In this document: one piece after another, positions 34,539 through 43,223 of the stretch
Layout of the letters: each line of letters opens with the position of its first letter
How positions within the stretch are numbered: position 1 is the stretch's first letter
Assembly (NCBI GenBank): GCA_046328715.1
Contig: JAXLWB010000050.1
Span: 7,172 to 71,171, forward strand
Direction: 5' to 3'
DNA length: 64,000 nt
From: JAXLWB01 sp046328715
GTDB lineage: Bacteria; Chloroflexota; Anaerolineae; Caldilineales; Caldilineaceae
The notes under the pieces: model-generated
Database searches by the model: none
What the model saw: the letters and a program-made list of their open reading frames with translations, nothing else
Told to the model about the DNA's origin: nothing
Program-made: the position numbers and the translations under genes

Positions 34539-34585
34539 GGGATTAGGTGAGTGAGTAATTGCGTAATTACCAATTACCTAATCCC
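34539..34585. repeat. Inverted repeat between convergent genes
   Basis: GGGATTAGGT (34539-34548) pairs with ACCTAATCCC (34576-34585) and GTAATTG (34555-34561) with 34571-34577. The second arm runs close to the 3' end of the 34594 gene. Confidence 0.78.
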
Positions 34586-34593
34586 CTTCTTTT

Positions 34594-35010
34594 CTACCGA
34601 TCATCAAACCCACTATTATAGCCTCGATCGTACCCGGCGGCACGTCCCTGTGGTTCAGGCTGTGTTTCCTGGTGCATGCGCAGCAGCAGGGCTGCTGTCA
34701 ACCGCGTATTCTCCTCAACTGCCAATTGCATAAGCATGGTTTCGCCTGTGACATACAGGGAGAAGAAGTAGATCAGGCTGAACAAAATCACGGGTACAGC
34801 CAGTGTGATACCGCCGAATTGTGTCAGAATCGGCTCGGCTACGGTGCGCGCGCCTGGTTGCAACTGTGCTAGAACTTGCTGCCATATTTGAGGGCCAGCC
34901 ACAATGACACCCACTGCCATTAAGATGCCGATAATAAGTACAATCCATGCAAACACTTTGAGCAGGTTGCCGACAAATCGCAAAATACCAAATCGGCGCG
35001 GAACAGTCAT
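34594..35010 (-). CDS. Unknown membrane protein with two helices
   Basis: This 138-residue protein has helices at about residues 19-39 (WIVLIIGILMAVGVIVAG) and 68-88 (VPVILFSLIYFFSLYV). Between them is a soluble loop that could be outside; after the second helix the segment EENTRLTAALLLRMHQE is helical and the end GYDRGYNSGFDD is hydrophilic. No family was recognised. It stands alone, with a long gap upstream. Confidence 0.6.
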   Translation of the reverse strand: MTVPRRFGILRFVGNLLKVFAWIVLIIGILMAVGVIVAGPQIWQQVLAQLQPGARTVAEPILTQFGGITLAVPVILFSLIYFFSLYVTGETMLMQLAVEENTRLTAALLLRMHQETQPEPQGRAAGYDRGYNSGFDDR

Positions 35011-35351
35011 AAGATTCCTCCGTACATGGGTTTGATCAGAATAGTTTCAAGCGCAGAAATATCTGCATTGAGATCTGAAAATTTGCTGGTTATTGGGTGA
35101 CTACCCAGCTCCCGACCACTCTTTCCTACAAAGGAAGGCTCAGGCGGGGTAAGCAATCACGCTATGATTGATAAACCGATAACCGCTTGTCTATCCGATC
35201 TCGTCTCCACCGTGACAAAGTTTCAGGTGTGGTAGATGGGAACAACTCTTTGGAAACAGAGTGGCAACGAATCATAGAAAAGCTTCCCGCTATTGTACAA
35301 TAGATTTTCTGAACTGGAAGAATTAAGTGATGCGTGCAGTTGAAATGAGAA
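35011..35351. other. 341-nt gene-free region with several small stems
   Basis: No coding frame is convincing. Short stems occur: GCTGG/CCAGC (35085-35109), TTCCT/AGGAA (35123-35136) and CAATCA/TGATTG around 35153-35168. A TACAAT hexamer at 35297-35302 could be the -10 of the 35352 gene. No known riboswitch fold was recognised. Confidence 0.4.
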
Positions 35352-37706
35352 ATGATCGATCAATTAACACGGAACGACCGAGGTGTCGCCTTTTTTGTTT
35401 TTGGTTTTCTGCTAGCCTGTTACCTGGTCACTTACAGCGGTGTGATTCAGAGCAGTGATGGCTTGTCGATGTTTGCCACCGCCGAAAGCATCGTGCGCCG
35501 GGGTGAAGTAGATAGCAATCAGTTGCTCTGGATGGGTCTGCAGCAGGGCAGCTTTGGCCCCGATGGTGACTTGTATGGCCGTAAAGGGTTGGGCATGGTC
35601 CTGCTGGCGCTGCCGCTGGTTTGGTTTGCTCACTGGTGGGGGCAGACTGGCATGGCGCAAGCTGCGTTGTTCCTCAACCCCATCCTGACCGCCTGGACGG
35701 GTGCCTTGCTCTATCGTTTAGGCTGTAGGCTAGGTTGGAACCGAGCTGCAGCTCTATTTACAGCACTGACCTTTGGCCTGGGTACACTCGCCTGGCCTTA
35801 TACGCAAGAGTTTTTTAGCGATCCGGTCTGCGGTTGGGGGCTCTTTGCTGCCTTTTATGGCCTTTACAGCTATCGCAGCCATGGACAAAAAACATACCTT
35901 TTCCTCGGCGGGACAGCTTGGGCAATTGCTTATCTTGCTCGTACCATCAACTTGGTGACCTTGCCCATCTACGCCCTTGCCTTGCTAGCTGTGATCAGTG
36001 AACAGGCAATGCCTTTTATGGGCAGTGTCCCCTTGTCCTCTTTTGCTCGGCTTTTTGGCTATCTTAGAACATTGATCGTCCGCTATTGGCGTCCGATTGT
36101 TGTCTTTACAATACCCATTTTCTTCGCTGGACTGGTCTCGCTCTGGTGGAATTGGCTGCGTTACGGGAGTGTGTGGAACACGGGTTACCTAGAAAGCGAA
36201 AGCTTTAGCGCTGACTGGCTCTTTGGCATTACTGGTTTACTGATAGGGCCGAGTCGTGGGATCATCTGGTATTCTCCACTCTTACTATTAGGCATTGGTG
36301 GTGTCGCCTGGTTTTGGCGTCATGAACGACTTTCCCTTGCCATCATTACCGCATTTGTGCTTTTGTACGTATTGCTCTATGGCAAATGGTATATGTGGCA
36401 TGGCGGATTTAGTTGGGGACCGCGTTTTCTCGTGCCGACGCTTCCCTTTCTGGCGCTGCTCACCGGGCCAGTTTGGCAGCATTTGGTGATGGGACGCAAC
36501 CGTTTGGCCTGGATCGGCGTCATAGGATTGGCGGCACTTTCGATCACTGTGCAATGGTTAGGGATGCTTGCTCCCTTTGGTTTGGTGCAAGACTGGCTGG
36601 CAAATGTAGTTTCTCCTCTCTTTGCCCCTGAAACCTTTACACAGATTCGTTTTTCGCCCCTGTTTTTGCAATGGCAATTTCTATCTGGCACGCATCTTGT
36701 GTTTGCCTGGTGGCACAATGGGGTGGATTGGTGGGCACTCGCCATGCCGCTTTCTGGTGTTCTGGTTGGGGTGATCCTATTGACACAGGAGATGAGTAAT
36801 CTCTGGCAAAACCTGCCGACCATGGGTGTACGCAACTGGTTTTATGGGGGAGCCTTGACCATGATTGCCCTGGCAATGCTCTCTTATCATCCTGTGCTGG
36901 CGGCGAACGCTGAAGTGGAACACCTGACCGATCAGATTCATCATGCAGAACAGCGAGGTGATGCGATCTTGCAGTTGCTACCGGCGGAAAGTCAACGTTT
37001 TGCCGATCAATATCAGGGCGACTTGCCGGTCTATGGACTCACGGTTCAGAACCCGTTGGATGAGAACAATCAAGCCTGGTTGGCACGGTTGCGTCAACAA
37101 TATCGCCGCATCTGGGTCGTCACGGACAGCGCTCCTCCAGAATCTTCTGGTTGGGAATTGGAACTACGCACCAACGACTATCTGCTCACCGAAGCAGGTT
37201 CCGCGAATGGGCAAGGGTATCGTTTGGCGCTTTACTCGATCTCCCATCCCGAGCAACTGACAGAGTCTGGATTAGGTGTGGTTTTCGGCGATCCGACACT
37301 GGCCGAAACTGGTGTCAACGAAGAAAATGGCTGGTTTCGACTGCGTGGTTATGCGCTCACCCCTATTGTTCGGACAAACGGTGCTATATTGGTTGAATTG
37401 CGTTGGGAAAGTTTGCGTAAAGTGGAGTATGATTATCAAGTTTTCGTTCATTTAGTCGATTCGGCAGGCAACAAACAAGCGCAACGCGATGGCCAGCCTG
37501 TTCTCTGGATGCGACCGACAAGTACCTGGCACCCTGGCGAACGCATCGTCGATCACTATGCATTGCCATTGCCTGCCAATCTTGCTCCCGGGGGTTACAC
37601 CATTGCGGTTGGACTGTATGATCCAGTGAGCGGTCAACGATTGCCTGTTAGCATCGGGCCAGAAAAGGATACACTTTCGCTCGGCCCCATTCAAGTGACA
37701 AAATAA
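35352..37706 (+). CDS. Large GT-C-like membrane protein with an extracytoplasmic beta domain
   Basis: This 784-residue protein has about eleven hydrophobic helices in the first 520 residues, starting GVAFFVFGFLLACYLVTYSG. The loop after helix 1 (SSDGLSMFATAESIV, then DLYGRKGLGMVLLALPLVW) resembles the DD/DE-containing first loop of GT-C glycosyltransferases of the PMT/DUF family. After residue 540 the protein is soluble, with a beta-sandwich (VLVELRWESLRKVEYDYQVFVHLVDS, then GYTIAVGLYDPVSGQRLPV) common in Chloroflexota. A role in glycosylating surface proteins or lipids is inference. It is followed by a lipoprotein. Confidence 0.72.
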   Translation: MIDQLTRNDRGVAFFVFGFLLACYLVTYSGVIQSSDGLSMFATAESIVRRGEVDSNQLLWMGLQQGSFGPDGDLYGRKGLGMVLLALPLVWFAHWWGQTGMAQAALFLNPILTAWTGALLYRLGCRLGWNRAAALFTALTFGLGTLAWPYTQEFFSDPVCGWGLFAAFYGLYSYRSHGQKTYLFLGGTAWAIAYLARTINLVTLPIYALALLAVISEQAMPFMGSVPLSSFARLFGYLRTLIVRYWRPIVVFTIPIFFAGLVSLWWNWLRYGSVWNTGYLESESFSADWLFGITGLLIGPSRGIIWYSPLLLLGIGGVAWFWRHERLSLAIITAFVLLYVLLYGKWYMWHGGFSWGPRFLVPTLPFLALLTGPVWQHLVMGRNRLAWIGVIGLAALSITVQWLGMLAPFGLVQDWLANVVSPLFAPETFTQIRFSPLFLQWQFLSGTHLVFAWWHNGVDWWALAMPLSGVLVGVILLTQEMSNLWQNLPTMGVRNWFYGGALTMIALAMLSYHPVLAANAEVEHLTDQIHHAEQRGDAILQLLPAESQRFADQYQGDLPVYGLTVQNPLDENNQAWLARLRQQYRRIWVVTDSAPPESSGWELELRTNDYLLTEAGSANGQGYRLALYSISHPEQLTESGLGVVFGDPTLAETGVNEENGWFRLRGYALTPIVRTNGAILVELRWESLRKVEYDYQVFVHLVDSAGNKQAQRDGQPVLWMRPTSTWHPGERIVDHYALPLPANLAPGGYTIAVGLYDPVSGQRLPVSIGPEKDTLSLGPIQVTK

Positions 37707-37743
37707 ACTGTGACCCTGAGGAATGCAGGACACAGAGGACTCA

Positions 37744-37811
37744 GAGAAGGCACAGAGAACGCAGAGTACACAAGAGAAATCTCTGCTTTTTCTCTGTGTA
37801 GTGCCTTTCTC
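37744..37811. repeat. Long imperfect inverted repeat of CACAGAGAA words
   Basis: The arm at 37744-37766 pairs imperfectly with 37781-37811. The left half repeats CACAGAG / ACTCAGAGA words with period near 9. It ends about 30 nt before the AGGAG of the 37846 gene. Confidence 0.72.
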
Positions 37812-37845
37812 AGCACAGTTTCGGAACTTGGTTTAGGAGAAATTT

Positions 37846-38607
37846 GTGAAACATTTACGGATACTCGTACTTCTTGTCGGTTTATTCGTATTGGTTGCCT
37901 GTGGCGGCGACGATCCAACACCGGAGCCAACGGCAACTCCGCAGCCTACTTTTACCGCGACTGCACCAGCCACGCCAACAGAAGTGGCTACCGCTGTGCC
38001 GACTCCGGTTCCGGCGGCACCAGCCGCCGTTGCGCCAGATAGCCCACTGACAGCTACTGCGCCAGTTGCCGCCAGCGAAGTTACCACAACCACGACTGCC
38101 GCCAGCAGCGAACCCTGTGCCAAACCACTCAACATTGACCTGTCTGGTTACCCCGATATGGCACATTTGTCTGCAGTGTTGGGCTGCCCCCAGGCCGACG
38201 CCTCACTCGACCCGGTGGCGATCAATGAATTTGGTAACGGCCCTGATTATGATCGTTTTATGCTCTGGTTTGGCACTGAAAAGCAGATCTATGTGCTCTT
38301 TGCCAATCAAACCTGGCTAGCCTATAGTGACACCTGGAGCGAAGGCGAAGCCGAAATCAGTTGTAACCCGACCAATGGTGTGACCAAATCACCTCCATTG
38401 CCTCGCCGTGGTTTTGGCAAACTCTGGTGTACGGTTGCCGATGTCCAGAAGGAGATGGGGCTGATTGACCGCGAAGAACGCCTCTGCCAGCATAGTGTTA
38501 CCCAACGTTTTGACAAAGGTCGCCTACTCGCCTGCTTTGAAGATGCAACCATTCGCTACTTCCGTGTCCTCGACGACGGACGCTGGGATATGCTGTCGGT
38601 AAAATAG
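37846..38607 (+). CDS. Lipoprotein with Thr/Pro linker, unknown function
   Basis: The GTG start at 37846 has TTAGGAG 5-6 nt upstream. The 253-residue protein has a signal peptide ending in the lipobox VACG (Cys near 19), then a Pro/Thr/Ala linker to about residue 85. The C-terminal domain (PCAKPLNIDLSGYPDMAHLSAV, LGCPQADAS, then a Cys-bearing FGKLWCTVADVQKEMGL) looks like a small surface-exposed domain found in Chloroflexota lipoproteins. It probably sits outside the membrane; function unknown. Confidence 0.7.
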   Translation: MKHLRILVLLVGLFVLVACGGDDPTPEPTATPQPTFTATAPATPTEVATAVPTPVPAAPAAVAPDSPLTATAPVAASEVTTTTTAASSEPCAKPLNIDLSGYPDMAHLSAVLGCPQADASLDPVAINEFGNGPDYDRFMLWFGTEKQIYVLFANQTWLAYSDTWSEGEAEISCNPTNGVTKSPPLPRRGFGKLWCTVADVQKEMGLIDREERLCQHSVTQRFDKGRLLACFEDATIRYFRVLDDGRWDMLSVK

Positions 38608-38633
38608 GACTTTATGGATTTACCTTGTAGCTG

Positions 38634-38696
38634 TGACAAGATGAAGGGATGATAGGATGACCAATAGTTTCATCCTGTCATCCCTTCATCTTGTCA
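38634..38696. repeat. 27-bp inverted repeat, ATGAAGGGATG family
   Basis: Arms 38634-38660 and 38670-38696 (start TGACAAGATGAAGG) pair with one mismatch that can form G-U, with a 9-nt loop. It is the longest stem of this family; see 4272 and 59704. Confidence 0.9.
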
Positions 38697-38718
38697 TCCT
38701 TTCATAATAGATTCAATC

Positions 38719-39357
38719 ATGCGCGTAACGACAGGCAGTGCCAAGGGTCGCAAACTACAGATGGTCCCCGGCGAAGGAACACGCCCAATCACCGATCGGG
38801 CCAAACAGGCTCTTTTCAGTATCTTAGGCGACTGGATCGAAGAGACGCGCGTGCTCGACCTCTTCGCTGGCACAGGCGGCGTCGGCATCGAGGCGTTGAG
38901 TCGCGGCGCAACTCACGCAACTTTTGTTGATCTCAACCGCAAAGCCACTGACACAGTTGCCGCCAACCTACGCCAAACACGTTTAGATCGTCAAGCCACG
39001 GTTGAACGTACTGATAGCTTTCTCTTCCTCGAACGTTACCGGGGTGAGCCTTTTCACTTTATCTATGTCGCCCCTCCCCAATATCAGGGTCTCTGGCACA
39101 AAGCCTTGCTCTTGATCGATCAGCGTCCTGACCTCTTAGCTAAATATGGCGTGGTCGTGGTGCAAATTCACCCACGCGAAGAAACCTCGCTCACCCTCAC
39201 CCATCTCGAAGAATATGACCGCCGCAAATATGGTTCGGTGATGCTCATCTTTTACGCCAACGCCCAAGACCTGGCCGAACAAGCAGCCGAGGAAGAATTC
39301 GAAGACGATGAGTTCGATGATGAGTCGGAGTTAGACGACTTCGACGAAGAAGAATAA
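38719..39357 (+). CDS. rsmD: RsmD-type 16S rRNA guanine-N2 methyltransferase
   Basis: This 212-residue enzyme carries the family start RVTTGSAKGRKL, RPITDRAKQALFSIL near 30, and the SAM motif VLDLFAGTGGVGIEALSRGA near 50. The catalytic loop reads YVAPPQY near 119, where the common form is DPPY; the Ala in place of Asp is known from relatives in cyanobacteria, so it need not mean loss of activity. It would methylate G966 of 16S rRNA. The last 25 residues are almost all Asp and Glu, an unusual acidic tail. Confidence 0.87.
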   Translation: MRVTTGSAKGRKLQMVPGEGTRPITDRAKQALFSILGDWIEETRVLDLFAGTGGVGIEALSRGATHATFVDLNRKATDTVAANLRQTRLDRQATVERTDSFLFLERYRGEPFHFIYVAPPQYQGLWHKALLLIDQRPDLLAKYGVVVVQIHPREETSLTLTHLEEYDRRKYGSVMLIFYANAQDLAEQAAEEEFEDDEFDDESELDDFDEEE

Positions 39358-39362
39358 TCGGT

Positions 39363-39368
39363 TATAAT
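39363..39368 (+). promoter_or_regulatory. Candidate -10 box of the rhamnulokinase gene
   Basis: TATAAT directly follows the rsmD stop codon; a weak TTCGAC lies 17 nt upstream inside the acidic tail of rsmD. A start near 39375 would give a leader of about 37 nt. Confidence 0.4.
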
Positions 39369-39411
39369 ACTCAAAAAGCAAAAAGTCGTTACCTACAACC
39401 AACCACCCATT

Positions 39412-40917
39412 ATGAAAAAAACAACCGATTTTCTTGCCGTCGATCTCGGCGGTTCGAGCGGACGTGTACTCTATGTCCGCTGGGATGGTGAGCGATTTAC
39501 CATCGGCGATGCGCATCGCTTCCCAAACATCAGCGTCAATGTCCTGGGCACCGCCCATTGGGACCCCCTACGCCTGTGGACCGATATCCAGGAAGGGCTG
39601 CGCAAATTTGCAGGGCAGCAGCCAGCCAGTATTGGCGTTGATACCTGGGGCGTTGACTTTGGCCTTCTCGACAGCGCCGGACGCCTGCTTGGGAATCCGG
39701 TCTGCTATCGCGATACACGCACCAATGGCATGCCCGACAGACTCTGTGCCGCTATCCCTAAGCGCGAAATCTTCGAGACCATTGCCACCCACTTTATCCA
39801 GTTCAATACGCTGATCCAACTCTTTGCCATGCGCCAACTCGGTGATCCGCAGCTTGATCAGGCTGCCACGTTGCTGCACATGCCCGATTTGATGAATTAC
39901 TGGCTTACCGGCGAGAAGCGTTCGGAGTATACGATTGCTTCCACTTCGATGATGTTGGATGCCCGCCAACGCCAATGGGCCACAGGCATCCTCGAACGGC
40001 TCAACTTGCCAACCAAGATCCTTGCACCGATTGTTCAACCGGGAACAGTGATCGGTCCACTATTGGCGGCAGTAGCCGAAGAGACAGGTGTCAACCCAGC
40101 CACCAAGGTCATCGCTGTGCCCAGCCACGATACGGCCAGCGCTGTTGCTGCTATTCCAGGCTTGGATCAGCGCAGCATTTACATCAGCAGTGGCACTTGG
40201 TGTCTCACTGGTGTTGAAGCGCCCGAGCCGGTAATCAATGATTTTGTAATGCAGCGCAACTTTACCAATGAGGGCGGTGTGGATCGTACCATTCGTTTGT
40301 TGGGGAATTTCACGGGGCTTTGGTTATTGCAAGCGTGCCAGGCGCAATGGCAAAAGGCTGGTGAAAATTACAGTTGGGATCAGTTGCTGCACATGTCCGA
40401 AGTTGCCACGCCTTTCCGCACCCTGATCTATCCCGATGCGCCTGACTTTTTCAACTATGGCAACATGCTTGAGTCGATCCGGGGCTACGCACACAAGACT
40501 GGGCAACCTGAACCGGATAGCGTGGGTGCGTTTGTGCGCTGCTGTTTGGAGAGTCTGGCCCTTCTCTTCCGTTGGGGTAGTGAACAATTGGCCGCCATGC
40601 AACGAATAGGGAGTGGGGCCCCGGGAGCAGCTTCCACCTTTCAAGGATTCAATGCGGTACGAATTGTCGGTGGTGGCAGCCAAAATCATCTGCTCAACCA
40701 ATTCACCGCCGACGCCTGCGGTCTGCCTGTGATCACCGGGCCGGTAGAGGCAACCGCCCTGGGCAATGCCATGATGCAGGCGATTGCCAGTGGTCATTTG
40801 GCAAACGTCGCTGAAGGACGGCAAGCCATCGCCGCCTCCATTCCGCAGGAGCACTTCGAGCCTGGCAAAACCCAAGGCTGGGACGAAGCCTATGCGCGCT
40901 TTGTGAAGCTGTTTTGA
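39412..40917 (+). CDS. Rhamnulokinase-like FGGY sugar kinase
   Basis: This 501-residue kinase has AVDLGGSSGRVL near residue 6 (phosphate 1 motif), IGVDTWGVDFGLLD near 77, HMPDLMNYWLTGEKRSEYTIAST near 160, PSHDTASAV near 242 and IVGGGSQNHLLNQFTADA near 422. These fit RhaB, which phosphorylates L-rhamnulose with ATP; related sugars remain possible because no RhaA or RhaD is near. It lies between rsmD and a FAH-family gene, so it forms no operon with other sugar genes here. Confidence 0.85.
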   Translation: MKKTTDFLAVDLGGSSGRVLYVRWDGERFTIGDAHRFPNISVNVLGTAHWDPLRLWTDIQEGLRKFAGQQPASIGVDTWGVDFGLLDSAGRLLGNPVCYRDTRTNGMPDRLCAAIPKREIFETIATHFIQFNTLIQLFAMRQLGDPQLDQAATLLHMPDLMNYWLTGEKRSEYTIASTSMMLDARQRQWATGILERLNLPTKILAPIVQPGTVIGPLLAAVAEETGVNPATKVIAVPSHDTASAVAAIPGLDQRSIYISSGTWCLTGVEAPEPVINDFVMQRNFTNEGGVDRTIRLLGNFTGLWLLQACQAQWQKAGENYSWDQLLHMSEVATPFRTLIYPDAPDFFNYGNMLESIRGYAHKTGQPEPDSVGAFVRCCLESLALLFRWGSEQLAAMQRIGSGAPGAASTFQGFNAVRIVGGGSQNHLLNQFTADACGLPVITGPVEATALGNAMMQAIASGHLANVAEGRQAIAASIPQEHFEPGKTQGWDEAYARFVKLF

Positions 40918-40922
40918 TGAGA

Positions 40923-40982
40923 GTTGAAAAGTGGCAAAGTGGCAAAGTAATGCCTACTTTGCCACTTTGCTACTCTGCCAAC
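40923..40982. repeat. Octad palindrome with a 16-bp perfect core
   Basis: Both arms are made of 8-nt words (GTGGCAAA on the left, CACTTTGC on the right). The core 40934-40949 pairs exactly with 40955-40970 around a 5-nt loop; pairing continues imperfectly to 40923 and 40982. It separates convergent genes. Confidence 0.9.
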
Positions 40983-40984
40983 TT

Positions 40985-41800
40985 TTACCCTACCGAATTT
41001 TGCAGCGTCAATTCACCGACCTGAATCGTGATCACATCCCCTTGTTTGAGCGTGAAGGATTCAGGTGGGACGCTGCCAGTGCCTGTCATCAAGAGGACGC
41101 CCTGGGGAAAGTCCAACTGTCTCACCAACCAATCGGCCAATTCTGGCAAGTTGCGCTTCATCTGCGCAATCGAAGTGGAACCTTCAAACATCTGCGTTTC
41201 GCCCCGTTCAATCGTCACACTGACAGGTAGTTCACGCATGTCTTCGGCACCCGACAAAATAATCTGTGGCCCCAGCGCACAGGATCGATTGTAGATCTTC
41301 GCCTGCGGCAGATAAAGTGGATTTTCGCCTTCGATTGAACGCGAGGACATGTCATTGCCTGCGGTGTAGCCGATAATCTCCCCGAAGCGATTGATTACCA
41401 GCGTCAATTCCGGTTCGGGCACATCCCAGGTGCTGTCCGGTCGAATCGCTACCGATTGTCTATGCCCCACCACGCGCCAGCCTAACGCCTTGAGGAAAAG
41501 CTCCGGACGTTCTGCCTCATAGACCTTTTGATAGACGTCGGCCACGGTAGATTCGGCCTTGCGTGCGTCCCGGCTGCGTAAATAGGTGACGCCACTCGCC
41601 CAAACTTCTTGCTGGGCATCGAGGGGCGGTAGTAATTCGCCGGTGGCCGTTTCGTTGGTCATCAGGTGCGCTTTGATGACATGTTGAATGGCAATGGCTG
41701 GCAATTCAAGCAAAAAACCAAGCGATACCTGAGAAGGTAGAAAATATCCGTCTGCCGCCCAGCGTGGACCGCTAGCGGTTTGGTGTCGAGAGAGGTGCAT
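40985..41800 (-). CDS. Fumarylacetoacetate hydrolase family protein
   Basis: This 271-residue protein has the FAH barrel. Metal ligands are in EVWASGVTYLRS near residue 65, PEPELTLVIN near 128 (PEPE) and GYTAGNDMSSRSIEGENPLY near 145. LLMTGTGSVPPESFTL near 240 is the family end block. Family members are hydrolases, decarboxylases or dehydratases of keto acids; those next to sugar-acid genes are often 2-keto-3-deoxy acid enzymes. It has no obvious operon partner and converges on the kinase. Confidence 0.86.
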   Translation of the reverse strand: MHLSRHQTASGPRWAADGYFLPSQVSLGFLLELPAIAIQHVIKAHLMTNETATGELLPPLDAQQEVWASGVTYLRSRDARKAESTVADVYQKVYEAERPELFLKALGWRVVGHRQSVAIRPDSTWDVPEPELTLVINRFGEIIGYTAGNDMSSRSIEGENPLYLPQAKIYNRSCALGPQIILSGAEDMRELPVSVTIERGETQMFEGSTSIAQMKRNLPELADWLVRQLDFPQGVLLMTGTGSVPPESFTLKQGDVITIQVGELTLQNSVG

Positions 41801-41979
41801 AGGTTCTCCGTTTGTTTTTAGATTGAAAATGGGAGATGGGAGAATGAGATGTTGAGGGGTTCATTCTCTTTCTCTGGCCTCATATGGCAAAGTCTGGTAT
41901 GCATAGTATACCAGTTTTTTGTCAAGAAGCGAAGTACTATCAGAGCCGTGGGTGCATGTCAGGATGAGGGCGGAGCTTC

Positions 41980-42048
41980 AGAACCCTGCACGTTAGTAAG
42001 GGAAGGCAGTCCCCTTACTAAATGGGAACCCTTTGGGTAGGGTTCTGA
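41980..42048. repeat. Two-stem inverted repeat, CAGAG family
   Basis: CAGAACCCT (41980-41988) pairs with AGGGTTCTG (42040-42048), and the inner TTAGTAAGGG (41994-42003) with 42013-42022. The inner core is shared with 8096. A further TCAGAGCC lies at 41941. It is the main feature of the 318-nt gap 41801-42118. Confidence 0.85.
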
Positions 42049-42101
42049 GAGTTTCTGTGCCTTCTAGACGGTCCCGAAAGTTTCGCCTCTCCCTGAACTT
42101 C

Positions 42102-42110
42102 TGAGATAAT
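42102..42110 (+). promoter_or_regulatory. Extended -10 promoter predicting a near-leaderless transcript
   Basis: TGA-GATAAT is an extended -10; a start near 42117 leaves 2 nt before the ATG at 42119. Confidence 0.5.
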
Positions 42111-42118
42111 CATTAGTT

Positions 42119-43201
42119 ATGACAATAGTAACCGAGATGATTGCAGTTGATCGCAACCAGCCCGATCCTTCCATCATTGGGCTGGCGGCTCATCTGCTGC
42201 AAAATGGTGGATTAGTCGCCTTTCCGACAGAGACGGTTTATGGCTTGGGGGCAAATGCCTTAGATGCGGCGGCGGCTCAGCGCATCTTTGTGGCCAAAGG
42301 ACGCCCCGCTCATGATCCCTTGATCGTGCATGTTCCCGACCAAAGCTGGCTAGAACAACTAGCCGTCGAGATACCCGATGCCGCCTGGCGCTTGAGCGAA
42401 CGCTTCTGGCCAGGAGCGTTGACCCTGGTGCTACGCAAGCGCTCGCAGGTTCCTGACATCGTTACGGCGGGCGGCGCAACGGTTGCCATCCGTGCGCCTA
42501 ACCATCCTGTAGCCCAAGCCTTGATTCGTGCCGCACAACTGCCCATCGCTGCGCCGAGCGCCAACCGATTTAGCCACACCAGCCCAACCACGGCACGCCA
42601 CGTCTGGGATGACCTCAATGGGCGGATTGAGATGATTCTGGACGGCGGCTCCACACCGATTGGCGTCGAATCAACCGTGATTGATGTGACGGGTGACGTG
42701 CCGCTCCTGCTGCGTCCCGGAGGTGTACCGCTTGAAGCACTGCGTGCAGTGCTGGGGCATGTGGAACAACGTGTACGCCAACGCAGCGAACAAGCTTTAC
42801 CTTCCCCTGGTATGCTTGATCGGCACTACGCACCAACTGCGAGTTTATGGTTGTTTCAAGGTCGACCTGCCGAGGTCAGCAATCAGCTATTGCAAACTCT
42901 GGAAAGCGAACAGCGCAATGGTCGCCGGGTCGGCGTTTTGCTCAGCGAAGAGGATGCCGCCGATCTTTCGCTGGTGGCAGCGCAAATCATGGCAGGCGAC
43001 CGCCCCGGACAGTTGGTGGTCGAGTCGCTGGGTTCCTTTGATAATTTAGATGAAGTCGCCCAGCGCCTCTTTGCTGCCATGCGATCACTGGACGCCGCCG
43101 GTGTCGAAATCATCTTGGCCCATGAATTCCCTGTTCAGGGTTTGGGGCTGGCTATCAATGACCGCTTGCGGCGCGCCGCCGAGCGGGTGATTGTACTATA
43201 A
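42119..43201 (+). CDS. L-threonylcarbamoyladenylate synthase (Sua5)
   Basis: This 360-residue protein is the long Sua5 form. The YrdC-like domain (about 15-215) has VAFPTETVYGLGANALD near 38 and KGRPAHDPLIVHV near 65; AAPSANRFSHTSPT near 145 binds substrate. The C-terminal Sua5 domain begins near LPSPGMLDRHYAPT at 230 and closes over the active site. It makes the threonylcarbamoyl-AMP used for t6A37 of tRNAs. No SD site is seen, which fits the leaderless promoter just upstream. Confidence 0.92.
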   Translation: MTIVTEMIAVDRNQPDPSIIGLAAHLLQNGGLVAFPTETVYGLGANALDAAAAQRIFVAKGRPAHDPLIVHVPDQSWLEQLAVEIPDAAWRLSERFWPGALTLVLRKRSQVPDIVTAGGATVAIRAPNHPVAQALIRAAQLPIAAPSANRFSHTSPTTARHVWDDLNGRIEMILDGGSTPIGVESTVIDVTGDVPLLLRPGGVPLEALRAVLGHVEQRVRQRSEQALPSPGMLDRHYAPTASLWLFQGRPAEVSNQLLQTLESEQRNGRRVGVLLSEEDAADLSLVAAQIMAGDRPGQLVVESLGSFDNLDEVAQRLFAAMRSLDAAGVEIILAHEFPVQGLGLAINDRLRRAAERVIVL

Positions 43202-43223
43202 CCAATCGATTCAGGAGTACTCT

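Noticed and set aside
35011..35351. Known riboswitch (c-di-AMP, c-di-GMP, cobalamin, TPP)
   Set aside because: Both strands were compared by eye with the conserved cores and no match was found.
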